DNA of 64,000 bases from Ephydatia muelleri (taxonomy: Eukaryota; Porifera; Demospongiae; Spongillida; Spongillidae): the NCBI GenBank assembly GCA_013339895.1, contig JABACO010000014.1:6111705-6175704 (forward strand). Reading direction: 5' to 3'. A program made the translations under genes and the position numbers. Positions 12,138 to 23,505 of this stretch are shown here, in pieces. Position 1 is the first letter of the stretch, and the number at the start of each line of letters is the position of its first letter. Below the pieces are notes generated by a model. It made no database searches and had not been told where the DNA came from. It worked only from the letters and a program-made list of their open reading frames with translations.

Positions 12138-13125
12138 CGATCGTTTTTTTTAATTTTATATTCCACGAGTTGAAACTATCTTTATGTTCTTTCAATGACA
12201 CGAAGTGTTACTTTCTATTTCCCCCCATACTTTTCGTCCTTCCAATCAAGCTTGTAACTTAAAAAAAAATTGTATTATGCATGATGTAATACCATTTCCT
12301 GCTCTTATCAAACGCATGTATTGTCTGGTGAATTCGAATAAGATCTTGTTATCGCTTTGCGAGAAACACGCGATAAGATAGCCAGCTGCAGGATGAAATT
12401 GGATGAACTATTTTAAAAGGTTAACTGTCTGTGCTGATATCGTCTTACAGCAGTGGTCAATTGCATGGGCCTTGTCTGGAAATAGCTTGATACAGATCAT
12501 TAAAGGAGAGACCACGGCAGATGATATACACAATTGTACCTGGCCATCGTGTTCCTAGCATGCAGGTTTGGGGATACATAGCTAGGGCCTACTCAAATGT
12601 TGCCATTTGTTTTCTAAAGACAGTTTCCTGTTACATAAATTAAACCTGTGTTCATAAATGCTTCCATGATGCAAATTTGTCTGACAAAAGAGCTATGGGC
12701 CAGTTGAATACTATTGTGCATGCGTGCATGCATGGCGGCTCAAGTAAACATGTTATACAAATTAGTACTTTAGCATGGATGAACAAAAATATATCTGACT
12801 GAAGCATGCAGTAATTGGAATATATAAGATTAATTTCATGTACCATGAACTCTACACGTGCACCTCGTGAATGCCCCCTCCCCCATTCTCATCTGGCATC
12901 ATGTGAAAGGGCACGTGTGGTGACTAGTGCCCAGCCCGTACACATTAGAGTACATCACCGCTAATAATAATGTATGATCTAAACTATATCCCAAGGCCAT
13001 AGTCAGTCGCTAATTAATATTAATGAATTGAATATTAGTTATTGTAGCCATTTGTGATACCGCTACCACGCAATTTATAAGAACATCGCAACAGTATGTC
13101 GTGTGCATACTACAATTTATGGCTA
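12138..13125. other. 3' flank of PLCB and intergenic DNA
   Basis: AT-rich sequence with no coding block, RNA gene or repeat that I recognise. It contains the PLCB 3' UTR, but no polyadenylation signal stood out. Confidence 0.6.
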
Positions 13126-14540
13126 ACAAGTAACATTCTCTACGAGAAAGTTGGTGGCATCATAGATATTAGACTGGAAGGGATTGGAAACCAGACCAAT
13201 TAACAAGTACAGTCCTGGCAGTTCAAGTCCCCAGGCCTTTACGGATAAAATGGCGGGTACCACGTTTGCACACGAGCGAGCGGAAAAGAACGTATCCATG
13301 GATTGTGGTAAAGGGAACACTTTTCATTCATGGTTTTTTTAGGTTGTTTTATTAATAAAACTGGAACTAGCCAGATGATTTTCAGGGTGCAATCGACCAC
13401 ATTATTGACGATGACCTGTTCAAGCTTCATTTACCAATAGCCTCTACGTGCAGAGAACATGCTCTAGCTTTGAAGGAATGGATTGGAAAACCAGGCAGTA
13501 TAGTACTGTGTCAGTGTTACGAACTATGTGCTTAACAACAATAAGCCATAAGTGGATGTGTTGGAATATCTATGGAAGCTTGATACACAGACATCTTTTC
13601 CCTAGATATCTTGACAACAATTTTCATCCCAGATGAGTGTTTTGTGCGACACTGGGTCAGTCTGAACTTCTTCTGGCTCTTGTCACACATTCTGCATTGA
13701 GATAAAGCATAATAATCCATACATTTTTGTCTCTAGGGCAAAAATTGCGCGTGAATTAAAGGCTTAGCTTTTAGATTTTGTTTTGGTCGTAGAAAACGCA
13801 CAGACGGCAAACTAACTATCCATTGGCACATATTTTTCATCTGGCTATCAGGTCGTCAAGTTTTCAGAATTTTTACGACAAAGCTACGGTCGCTATACCG
13901 GTGAGTATCACACCTAGTCAAAAGTAATTTTTATTTTTTTAATATCGAGTACGACGCATTCATGTCACAAAAACTATACTGTGGTACGTAAAACACAGTA
14001 CTCAATCTGCCTATCGTAACGCCGTACCTTTACGTCGCTTTGTTCGGGCGTAGTACCGGTGAGTTTAATTCTAGACATGGAGCGCTTTAAGTCTAATATC
14101 TTCTCTTTATAGGAATGGAGTATTAAAAAAATTGTGATCCACAGTTCGTGCGCTACCTTTTACTACTCTTCTTATTTGCCTCTTGCGTACTTGACCAAAA
14201 ACTTTTGAGGGGCGAGGTGCCAGACTAACCAATTAGCAACTGCCAGGAGTGTCCCCGCTACGTTTTATTGAAATGTACGGCGCACGTGCGCGGTTTCCAA
14301 TCCCTTCCAGTCTAATATCTATGGTGGCATATAGGATGGTGGTGTAAAAAGCACGGAAACAAGATGATTGACTAAAATGGATCTACTATTTAGCACATCT
14401 CTCAGCTGTAAAACGTGAGTGTATGCTAAATATATGATTTTCTCAGCCATTTTAGTCAATCATCTTGTGTTTTCGTGCTTTTTACGCCACCATTAAGTGT
14501 CTTTCAATTCTATATGCCACCAACTTTTTGATTTACTTGT
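13126..14540. mobile_element. Foldback MITE family F, copy 1 (interrupted)
   Basis: Left terminus at ACAAGTAACATTCTCTACGA, right terminus ending ATTTACTTGT. The arms contain TGGTGTAAAAAGCACGGAAA and its complement, and both carry AAGATGATTGACTAAAATGG, which sister copies lack. The left arm is split by an insertion at 13161-14323. Sister copies are at 37346-37618, 46438-46719 and 54526-54806. Confidence 0.8.
13161..14323. mobile_element. Nested DNA element with perfect 32-bp terminal inverted repeats
   Basis: The left end 13161-13192 (CATAGATATTAGACTGGAAG...) is an exact reverse complement of 14292-14323. The host element reads GGTGGCAT before it and GTGGCAT after it, giving a 7-8 bp target duplication. 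Only short ORFs lie inside, so it is non-autonomous. An 8-bp duplication would suit hAT, but the family is not proven. Confidence 0.85.
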
Positions 14541-15015
14541 TTCATTGTTTTTTTTTTATTTACTTGTTTCATTGGTTTTTTAATTTTCCCCCTGTCGTAG
14601 CAGCATCTATATACCTTGTCGTAGTCAAAAATCAAATTTGGAGGATGAGCGGAAACCTTTTTGATGATAAAAATTTTCCCGAATCTCGGATGGTCCGCGA
14701 AAATTTTTCTCGGCCTTTAATATTAAATTTTCGGCCCCGTCTAAGGAGGCATCCCCTCAAAAGTGTTATAGCAGAGATGATCAATTTGTTATCCTTATTG
14801 TAGTGTCCTTTCAATTCGAGAAAGTGCACACTCCCCATGGACACTGAAGTCAATTAAAAAGTTGCCTCCATTCAGTCCCCTTCCTTCCAGATCGATCAAA
14901 TATACTTTATAGGGTCATGCTCAGGCACTTGTAGCCAACACACAGTTTACATGCAATCTTTGTTAAGCATAAAACTGACATTGCCAGCACCACCATCAAG
15001 GATAATTAACTTAGT

Positions 15016-15250
15016 TTAATACAAATAATGATAGTGATAATTGTAACAGTTCTTTATATAATGGACAAATCTTCCTCCTCTTCCTCCTTGTCTCCGGTCT
15101 CCTCCCCATTCCCTGTATCCTCCTCTTCTCTGGCCTCCTCTCCGGCGGCCAAGGCCTGGAACTGGTGGATGTGGTGCTGTAACGGCTGCCAGTGGTGGTG
15201 GTGGGAAGTGGAGTTGGGGGATCCACTTCCTCCTACTCCGTGGACTTAAT
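15016..15250 (-). pseudogene. Arg-Gly-rich ORF with aromatic tail (family tail, copy C)
   Basis: One minus-strand frame gives an Arg/Gly stretch (RRGGYREWGGDRRQGGRGG) followed by a Tyr/His/Asn-rich end (NCYNYHYHYLY) and a stop. The other minus frames are also partly open because of base bias. It lies downstream, on the same strand, of the ADPEKKR/SLYEP-family fragment at 16000-16745. Two other family copies have a comparable Arg-Gly ORF with a Tyr/Asn-rich end downstream (45770-46184 and 55270-55760). RGG tracts generally bind RNA; function here is unknown. Confidence 0.45.
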
Positions 15251-15607
15251 AAAAAAGTTTGCTTCCATATTGGAATCCATCTGCGACATCTACATGAAAG
15301 AGAGTCTAGAAACAACGCAAAAGCATCTGTTTGTTTTTTTACCTCTACCTACACTCCGTGCGCTTCAGAATGTGACATTCGGCGGGTTTGTGGATTATAT
15401 AGAGCCTAAATATCCATCCACTTGATTGGTCTTCATAAATCGATGACTTCAGGTTGCATTCTATTGGTCCTAATTTATGTGCTTTGAAAGGTGTTAAATA
15501 AATGTATCTCTGGCAGTTCTTGGGAAGGATAAGGCCGAATTTCACATAACAGCAGATGCTCAAAGGTCACTAGAAGGCTATGCCTTCTTTGTCTGTATGG
15601 GTCACCT

Positions 15608-15924
15608 TAGCCTCGTCCCCCAGGCCGTCAATTTAAGTTTAGGGCTATTGCCACTATGTTAGTGCGCATGCGCTGGCCATTACGTGAAAAACACGTAATC
15701 GTATACTTAGCTTGTAAACCTTTCCGTAAGCTAAAAAACAAATCGACTTCCCGTAACCTGTAGGAAACCAAGGGAACACATCTCGACCGTTGTACAAATG
15801 AAACAGTGCAAAAGGTTTACAAGCTAAGTATACGATTACGTGTTTTTCACGTAATGGCCAGCGCATGCGCACTAACATAGTACCAGGCCGTCTTTTTTAA
15901 ATTGACGGCCTGGGGACGAGGCTA
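15608..15924. mobile_element. 317-bp foldback element with 9-bp target duplication
   Basis: Termini TAGCCTCGTCCCC and GGGGACGAGGCTA are inverted repeats continuing into AGGCCGTCAATTT. GGGTCACCT flanks both ends (15599-15607 and 15925-15933). Inside is a second inverted repeat of about 67 bp (AGTGCGCATGCGCTGGCC... with TTACGTGAAAAACACGTAAT). A 9-bp duplication suggests a Mutator-like element. It sits within the minus-strand ADPEKKR-family copy. Confidence 0.85.
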
Positions 15925-15999
15925 GGGTCACCTACACTAAATGAGAGTATGCAGTGCAATGTGCTATAATGAAATGTTATGAGAAGTGGCAATGAACCT

Positions 16000-16745
16000 T
16001 ACCGAGATTGAGTTCATTTCAAGATGACATCATGAATTTGGAATTGCTGGTCTGAGGTGAGGGATTGTTGAGAGGCACTGAATTGATTATTCTCAAACAC
16101 TTTGTATGTCAGTCCTTCAATGGACTTGAGCATTCTGGAAGCTGTTCAATAAACCCAGAATGCAATTTTAAAGTGATACCATGTTGAACATGACCACACC
16201 CTGAATCAAGATCATCAAGCCAAGTTTGAAGGTCTTTAATGGACATTTTGAACAGTGACTTTGTCCTCAACACTATTGCTACTCTTCACTAGTGCGCATG
16301 CGACACTCTTTTTGCATTCCATTTCAGTAGGCGAATGGTATCCTTATCTCTGTCCCCTATCTCCTCTGCCACTACACCACCTACCATTGAGGTTTACTGG
16401 AAAGGCTTGAAGTAATTGTATGAATTATCAAAAAAGTAAGGTTCAGGGCCAACAGTAGGATACCTATGCCCAACTAAAATATCATTTTCTTCTAATTTAA
16501 TTGCATTAACTTCACAGATAGTTTTTAGCCATGACCCTGTTTTTGTTCTTCATGCATTCAGTGTTTTAGCGAGTAATGCATTGCACTAATACTACTTACT
16601 GCTGCACGGGCAGATCTAGTAATAACCTTTTGAGCTAGCATTGGATGGGTCTTGCAAGAGGCATAATTTACTTCACTTAACAGCTCACTATTCCTAAGAA
16701 TAGCTTTTTCAATACCACCATTAGAAAGGCTTTGATATCACAACT
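16000..16745 (-). pseudogene. ADPEKKR/SLYEP multi-copy protein, copy C (decayed)
   Basis: Frame-shifted minus-strand translation aligns block by block with copies at 42580-43330 and 55760-55997: GGIEKAILRNSELL, CKTHPMLAQKV, TRSARAAVSSI, EVNAIKLEEND, GPEPYFFDNSYN, PVNLNGR, LLKWN, DLDSGCGHVQH and PECSSPLK. Several stops and frameshifts separate the blocks, so it is dead. I associate this architecture with the N-terminal part of long multi-copy proteins that carry Helitron-like and PIF1-type helicase domains in sponge and cnidarian genomes. That is recollection, and no helicase domain is present here. Confidence 0.7.
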
Positions 16746-16994
16746 CAATAAATGTCTGTGCCCACAAATATTGTGTAGTGATAAGAGTATCCATTTACAA
16801 ACTCTTATCTTGATGGCTGCTGTCAGGATACAACTGTGCATTCCCTGAAAAACAGATACACATAAAACGTTTGCCTTACAGATGTGTGCTCTTCTTACCT
16901 ATGTGGCCTCAATATTATACAGATCATTGAAAAGGTTGCTCAGTTGTCTGCTGCTTCTGATCTTGTTTCAGGTCATGCTGAATCAGTGTTTACA

Positions 16995-17480
16995 GAGATA
17001 CAGCTGTGCAAAGCACATTTTCCCGCTCGATTCCGCCCAAAATTTCCCCCATACATTGAATTAATTGTACGCGGTTTGCCAAAATTATTGGCGCGAAATG
17101 ACCGGGAAAATCTTCGCACAGCACTATCTCCATAATGAATAACATTAACGAACAGAACAAATCAATAGCAACAGGACCCCTCTACCTACAAACCGTATTT
17201 GAAACGATTTGAACGCTCCTACCTAAAGATATAGAGATTTTGAATCAGATAGGGTATCAGACCTCGTAACGTCGGCACTATATGATTGTGCAAGGCACAA
17301 AACTACATTTACACATAGAGAAATGGTGTAGGACGAAGTTTTGAAAATAAGGCCGGAGTCGATAGCGTTAATCGTTGATAAGTTACAGCAATATGAATTT
17401 TATGTTATAAACATAAACCCATGCACAAGGGTCATTATCTCATAGAAATGTTCCATATACACAAATGTGTAACGTCGTAG
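16995..17480. repeat. Dispersed repeat family G, copy 1 (partly palindromic)
   Basis: 17150-17280 (AGCAACAGGACCCCTCTAC, GCTCCTACCT.AAGAT, CTCGTAACGTCGGCAC) matches 50525-50660 in inverted orientation, and AGTCGATAGCGTT near 17356 matches 50455. AGATACAGCTGTGCAAAG at about 17000 is itself inverted relative to CTTCGCACAGCACTATCT at about 17112, so this copy is a foldback. Confidence 0.65.
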
Positions 17481-17789
17481 CATTGGGTTTCAAAATTAAT
17501 AAGCAGTAGCCGCTATCCCATGCAAAGAAATTTTCTACATGATAGAAAAAAAAAAAAAAAAAAAAGGAAGAACTACACGCGGACCCAAGTGCTAGATTGT
17601 TTGAAGTGCATTGTACATCAGAACATGCTAACCCCAATTTAGACATATCTTAGTCCTCAACTTCTACCGGGCCACTCATATATATTATTTCTGCTCCCGC
17701 AAGTCCGTCGACCGACAAAAAGGGGTAATATTTCTGACTGTATACACTGAATGCGAACGTTTCCGCGAAACGGGACCTAGCGCATGCAT

Positions 17790-17910
17790 TATAGTACGCG
17801 CAATAAAATGTAACGCTTGGGTTCAAATGTATTAAAAATTTAGAGCCTTAAAACTCCATGGCCGATTCTTAAGAAGCAATGTGTAGAGGACACTTCAAAC
17901 TTCTAAAAAA
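17790..17910. repeat. Dispersed repeat family, copy 2
   Basis: Same block order as 10107-10300: AGTACGCGCAATA, TTTAGAGCC, ACTCCATGGC, TAAGAAGCAATGTGTAG, GGACACTTCA. Confidence 0.65.
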
Positions 17911-18050
17911 AATTGGGTGGGGATTTTATCCGCTAGCAGATTCTGTCCGGGATATTGTCTCTCCTGCCGCTATTAAAAATATTTATAGGGACAGTAATAC
18001 GATAATCTACCCTAATCGTATAGTCCTAACCTATAGAGTTCCTTGTTTAT

Positions 18051-18555
18051 CTTAGGACTATCCTTAGGACTATCCTTAGGACTATCCTTAGGACTATCCT
18101 TAGGACTATCCTTAGGACTATCCTTAGGACTATCCTTAGGACTATCCTTAGGACTATCCTTAGGACTATCCTTAGGACTATCCTTAGGACTATCCTTAGG
18201 ACTATCCTTAGGACTATCCTTAGGACTATCCTTAGGACTATCCTTAGGACTATCCTTAGGACTATCCTTAGGACTATCCTTAGGACTATCCTTAGGACTA
18301 TCCTTAGGACTATCCTTAGGACTATCCTTAGGACTATCCTAAGGACTATCCTTAGGACTATCCTTAGGACTATCCTTAGGACTATCCTTAGGACTATCCT
18401 TAGGACTATCCTTAGGACTATCCTTAGGACTATCCTTAGGACTATCCTTAGGACTATCCTTAGGACTATCCTTAGGACTATCCTTAGGACTATCCTTAGG
18501 ACTATCCTTAGGACTATCCTTAGGACTATCCTTAGGACTATCCTTAGGACTATCC
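18051..18555. repeat. 12-bp minisatellite (CCTTAGGACTAT), about 42 units
   Basis: A near-perfect array; the only unit change I see is CCTAAGGACTAT at about 18338. The long LGLS and RIVLR open frames are artefacts of a 12-bp (four-codon) unit. The flanks resemble 29325-29425, where a single unit is present. Confidence 0.98.
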
Positions 18556-18556
18556 T

Positions 18557-18914
18557 GGATGCTTCGCGTGCATATGACATGTCGCAGTGACGTATACGGC
18601 CTACACGGGCAAGAGTGTTGCTATACCAAGCTGTGTCGAATGTAACCACATGCAAACGTCCTGTTGATTATAATTTTGTACCTGGTTTACGGTTCCATTT
18701 ACAATTTTTGGTATATATAAATACATGCCCCACAGGAAGTATTTCAAAGTGCACAAATAGAACACATAAATTTTTTAAAAATCTGCTCATAATAATAGTT
18801 GGAAAAATAATGAAAATTATAAAGACAACAATACATTAAGAACAACACAACATATAACAGATTACTAAGTACAATACCAATAAATACACACTAATATATG
18901 TGATCAAATTAGCC
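18557..18914. other. No feature seen
   Basis: AT-rich sequence after the minisatellite. The first 50 bp (GATGCTTCGCGTGCATATGA) belong to the repeat shared with 29.38 kb; the rest shows nothing I can support. Confidence 0.6.
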
Positions 18915-19712
18915 TACTCTGCCCTCATGTACTGCTAGGGCCAGATTACGAAGACCTGCTTCCTTGCAGGCACATGATAGCACTGCGCAGTATGGCAAAA
19001 GACAGACGACATCTCAGCCAGCCAATAATGAGGGAATATGCTTTGTTTTGCTTTTCAGATAGTAGGTCAGCTAGCCGTTTTTAAAAAGTGGTAGCTTCTC
19101 TCCCCATTGCACCCGAGGTGGAAAAAACAAGGGGTGTGAAGACGCCATGTTCAACATCTCGAATGCGTTGTCCATATTCCTTTTTCTTGGCTTGCTCATG
19201 GGTGCGAAAGAGAGCTGAAAGAGGTTTAGAAACGTAGCTAGATGCATTTGGGTGAAAAACCTTATCTTACGTAAAAATAAGCATCTTGGCTTTTTGACCA
19301 AAATCCTCTTGCTCTAATATCTGCCCTGACCTCAGCATCTGTGTTGGCTGTAAGGTAAGAACAAATTTCTCCATGAAGTGGTTAATTGTAGTGTTGGCTC
19401 TGTTGCAACATTATGGCAAACTTCAGTCAGCAATGAGGCATTATCTCTCATGTCATTGTGCCTAACAGTTAGGAAGCCACCAAGATGGCAAGTCATGGCA
19501 TGGTCAACAGAGAACAGTTTTCCACAATTGCAATGTTGAGGGACATATGTAAGTGACCAGTCGTATCTCAGGCACAAAGCATCACGAAACTCTTCTTTGT
19601 TTAGATGGAAGCCATGATCTGCAATGGGAACATGTCCAGAAATTGTGGACATCAGTGCATAACTCGGCTTAGAATTGGGATTTAAAAATTCTGATTTCAC
19701 CATTAAACTCAC
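18915..19712 (-). pseudogene. Retroelement ORF fragment (C-terminal zinc-binding region)
   Basis: Minus-strand translation gives EEFRDALCLRYDW, HCNCGKLFSVDHAMTCHLGG, VRHNDMRDNASLLTEVCH and then, after a frame change, VFHPNASSYVSKPLSALFR, YGQRIRDVEHGVFTPLVFS, KRLADLLSEKQNKAYS and WLRCRLSFAILRSAIMC. I recognise this ordered set (C-x-C-G, VDHAxxC, RHNxxRD, EVEHGxFTPLVFS, LLRSAIMC) as the region after the reverse transcriptase in abundant metazoan retroelement ORFs; the clade is not certain. A stop in place of the usual Tyr, plus frameshifts, make it a dead fragment. No reverse transcriptase motif is present in the window. Confidence 0.7.
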
Positions 19713-20296
19713 CAGACACTTTAGAGATTTATCACGTTATTAAAACAGCTAATTAATTTTAAAATATATATTATTGTTTTCGCCTTTTAAGTAATTAATT
19801 ATACGTCTGTATGGTAGGGAAGTTAGGTGAGGCCATTGCTTTTACATAAATCCTGCCAAACTAAGGCTATCGTCGATTTTAGTGATCTAACCATACGCAT
19901 GCGCGTCAGTCATACGCGTTAGATTGCAACTCGTGCCCCTGCCTTCCAGAGGTCACATGAACGGTTATTTAACTATGTTATTGTTACGGCCGGATATCGT
20001 ATGTGCATGCGTCCTGACTCAATTACTATCTAGACTACTGGCGTGTGAACAGTTCTTCTCTTGACGGTGCGCTCCTTTTGGATTTCATTACACAAGGACC
20101 ATCGTACGAGCCGTTTACTACTCTGACTAAAGTCGAGAAAGGTTGTTTTCCCATAGATATTACTCTAGTATCTATGGTTTTCCTAATAGTTGTTAGAATA
20201 ATAATTGCTGAAATCATATAGGTGGCTTTCGTTCTTTTGGGTATAGTACTAGTATTAACCACACTCCACTTTGCACCTTGTCGCTAATAGTTCATA

Positions 20297-20312
20297 ACCC
20301 TAACCCTAACCC
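20297..20312. repeat. Short interstitial telomere-like repeat
   Basis: Almost three CCCTAA units (AACCCTAACCCTAACCC). Too short to mean more than chance or a small repair insertion. Confidence 0.6.
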
Positions 20313-20454
20313 ATGTTCTGTTCTGTGGCGCCCTAATCTGTTGTATCCATTCTGTTGAAGTTTGTGTCCCTTCTGGGGACACCAAAAAACGTGGCCGCCA
20401 AACTTTCCTGCACTCCCGGCGTATACGCTATGTAGGGAGATATACGAGGGTCTG

Positions 20455-20600
20455 GGTACATCAAGTTGGTGGTCAGCATCACCCACAAGCAAGCTACAAA
20501 CCAGAGCCTCAAAGGGAACGGGCTGCTAAAAGACAACGATATTGTCAGAGTCCTGAACATGCTCATTCAGCGAAAAGTTAAGGCCACTCAATGGTGTGTC
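20455..20600 (+). pseudogene. ADPEKKR/SLYEP-family fragment, copy D
   Basis: Plus-strand reading gives ASYKPEPQRERAAKRQRY followed by CQSPEHAHSAKS. This matches the ASYKADPEKKR...SAKRKRYWEDPE stretch of the intact N-terminus at 56399-56697. It ends at a stop soon after, with nothing else of the family beside it. Confidence 0.55.
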
Positions 20601-21830
20601 GTACATGTACACAAAGCTACCTACTCTTACTACATTTGTACGTGGTGTGATGTGGGCGTGCATTATGCAATCACGGGACATGTATATACAGGTACTGGTA
20701 CTTCTTGTGGAAGCTTATAGGGATCAGATGTGTATCTGTATTGTTAGAAATACCCTAATGTGCATATGATTAGGGTCGACTATCTTTGGTCAATAGTAAC
20801 TATGAGGCAATAGTGATATCAAAAGCAAGGAGAAAAGGGTTAATGATAAGGAAAAACGGAGTAGTCCTATGTCTAGAGTGTAGCACACATTGTAGAACAT
20901 TAGTTGTTCATGTGTTCATACTACCCTTGTTCCCTTCCTTTTTTACACCACCTTTGCCTTTAAGTTCTATATCCCACCAAGTTTCTCAAAGAGAATATTT
21001 TTACTTGTGTAACTACACTGTGGATCTGGGGATCCTCCCCAAATGTTAATTTCACTAAGCAATGTTATCAGTCAATCAGAAATGATGTGAAGGACCCATT
21101 AAATATCTAATTTATGAGACAACAGTACAAACGCACACAATACACTATGTGTGTGTGCAGGTGGAGGAGGAAGGAGAGGTGGGTGTAGATGATGAGGATG
21201 AGGGAGGAGTGGTGCAGGTATCTGGTTGTGTTGTATTCCTCCAAGATCTTCTTACAGCCTGAATGCCTCCATGGAGCCAGTATTCATCATTGTGCTTGGT
21301 GTAATGCCTTTTCAATGTAGCATACTTTCATAAGCAGTCAATCCTGGCTTCTGTTCTGATGATGTCCATGGAGGCATTCCATTTATTGCTAGAGAAGTAC
21401 GCCCTCTTTGCATTGCCGTTGTGTTTTTCAACACCTAAGCATATAAAAAAATTGCACTGCAGTTTCCATTCAGAATCACCCATCAATTGATATACACACC
21501 TTGGCCTGAAAACTTTTGTAGATTACCATACCACCTAATGCACTCTGGTACATTATATACCATACAGTGCATGTATGGTGTAACATGACTTTTTCCGTAA
21601 CCTCCTACAGGTATTGACATCAATCCATTGCTTTGCCTAATAGAAAATATAATCAGTAACAGTTCTCAGTACTACCTACACCTTAACGTTCTGGGTGTAT
21701 AGTGTCAGGATGAATTGGCACTTCAGCAGATAAGGTGTTGCAAAGCTCTTGAAAGTCCTGCCATCCATGTTAATGAACCACATTACTGATCAGTCAGGCC
21801 TTCTGCTTACCTTCAAATCCCAAATACCTT
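20600..21830. other. Mostly featureless; one acidic exon-like block
   Basis: No gene is recognised. At 21161-21218 a block bounded by TGTGCAG and a GTATCT donor reads VEEEGEVGVDDEDEGG on the plus strand; it may be an isolated exon or a low-complexity chance. Confidence 0.35.
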
Positions 21831-21831
21831 T

Positions 21832-22206
21832 GATATGGTCTCATAGTCTTCACAACCTTTGACGACAGCTATTGTGTGGTTGCTTGCATGTTCAGAAACA
21901 AATTACTTATTTTGAGGGGGAAAGGATGCAGATTTATCATTACAATGTTGTACACAGATCTACATGTATGCATCCCTCCTTGGCAAGTGTGTAGTTACTG
22001 TTGGTTTGGGTCACATATGTGGCATGTAGTGACTGCATGCTATATACATGTAAGTGAGTGATGTTAGAACTTGACTGTGGGCAGCCAAATTATTCATTGC
22101 CTATTGTCTCTGTAATTCATGTTTTTACAGCAGTTAGCAATCACCATGCATCTGCATGTGTGTAATGCAGGTACTACATGTAAGGATTTCTAACTGTCCA
22201 CCCTTT

Positions 22207-22253
<47 letters not shown>

Positions 22254-22850
22254 CACACACTTACCAGTTTCTGATAAATATCTGCCTTGAGGGACTAAGA
22301 TAGAAAAAGACAAGATCATCATGTTGCTTGAAATTTTAGCACCATCACCACTGAATTTTACAGGAATCTTCTCACCAAGCTGGAACAAAGTTGGACATTC
22401 CCCAAGCTGCAAATGAATGCAAAGATATACAATATGGGACAAAATCACCCTTCTGGGTAGTTTTTCAAGTTTTCAATTATTTTTTATTATTATTTATTTA
22501 TTTTCATAAGCCTCTATCAAATTACATGTTTACAAACCCAAAATTGGACTATCCATCATAAAGTTATTGGGCACTGAATTTATAGTTACCCATACATTTC
22601 CATGTGCGCGTTACTTTTCTTTTTGCTAGACACACTGTCCATATATTACTGATATTTGTAAAAACACTAACCAGTCTAGTTATCTCCTCCCGAATTGCCG
22701 TTTCAACGTGCCTATAAGACCCATCAAACATTGGGATACTAAATAGTTTCACTGTTATGTTGAGCTCCGATCTAGCAGCTTTAACTTTGCTTGCTCTTGG
22801 AAGGCTATCGCATTTACTTCTAGTTCTCTCCTTTCTTCTCTTTGTGCATC
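21832..22850 (-). CDS. Spliced gene of unknown function (partial)
   Basis: Two minus-strand exons with consistent borders and phase: about 22850-22672 (Lys/Arg-rich start, then ARSELNITVKLFSIP, SYRHVETAIREEITRL; donor GTTAGT) and 22406-22265 (LGECPTLFQLGEK, IPVKFSGDGAKIS, SNMMILSFSILVP; donor GTAAGT). A third block at about 21885-21832 reads NHTIAVVKGCEDYETISK, but its junction phase is unresolved. The IPVKFSGDG plus NHTIAVVKG pairing recalls uncharacterised multi-copy invertebrate proteins; no function is known to me. The start, the C-terminus and any further exons are not defined. The Leu-rich plus-strand ORF at 22757 is the antisense of the basic exon. Confidence 0.5.
22205..22262. repeat. 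CA microsatellite
   Basis: About 25 CA units directly downstream of the minus-strand donor at 22264. Confidence 0.95.
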
Positions 22851-23244
22851 CGAATCAAAAGAGAAATGCGAACACTCTTACCGGACGCAGTGTGCACACA
22901 CAGGCATGTTCTGAACACCTTGTACTTTGGCAAGGCTATTCTAAGGAAGAGTGTTCATGGCTGATGGAAGACGCCATGACGTTTGATGCAGACCAGTAAG
23001 GGTGTGCCTAATGCATTGTCCCACATACACCCCCCCCCCCCCCCTCCATGTAGGAATTAAGTAGTTCAGTGTGGTCAAATTAATATCATGTGATTTTACT
23101 GCATCTCAACATCCCATTGCAGATGCTACACCCACCCTGAACCACCTCTTCGTGCACTCCTGAATAATGTTTCAACATTTTTAGCTTACGTATCTGCATC
23201 ACTAAAATGTGGAGTTAATCGTTCCTTTAAGTTTACAGAACCAT

Positions 23245-23505
23245 TTAGAACAGACGTTTGTTTGGAAAGGAAAGGACCCTCTGAGGCATGGACTAGGGCG
23301 CTGGTATGAAAATGAAGATTTCAATACTGAATACTTTCCTTCCTGGTCCAAGTGTCATGATAAGTTGGGTGATGGATGCACCATTGACTTCCCTATTCGC
23401 TTACACAGTAAGTTGAAATGGTCATCTAGGACTTTTATCAAGCAAGATGATGGAACAGTAATGCCCAAGGCAAGGAGCTTTGAGGAAGTTTTAGTAGTAT
23501 CACTG
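23245..23505 (+). CDS. Unidentified coding-like block
   Basis: An open plus-strand frame with non-repetitive composition: QTFVWKGKDPLRHGLGRWY, NEDFNTEYFPSWSKC, GDGCTIDFPIRLHSK, then PKARSFEEV. It runs into two inverted units of the G-rich minisatellite at 23504-23545. No domain is recognised, no start can be chosen, and splice borders are unclear. An alternative plus-strand frame upstream (CYTHPEPPLRALLNNV, from 23124) overlaps it one base out of phase, which may mean a frameshift. Confidence 0.3.

Noticed and set aside
18043..18655. Long LGLS and RIVLR open frames (99 and 202 codons)
   Set aside because: They are translations of the 12-bp minisatellite, which never makes a stop in those frames.
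20030..20285. Plus-strand frame with a hydrophobic stretch (ITLVSMVFLIVVRIIIAEII) after a soluble-looking segment
   Set aside because: Interrupted by a stop, no splice sites that rescue it, no family match; kept only as a curiosity.
22757..22999. Plus-strand ORF with an apparent signal peptide
   Set aside because: The Leu-rich start is the antisense of a Lys/Arg-rich minus-strand exon that has consistent splicing.
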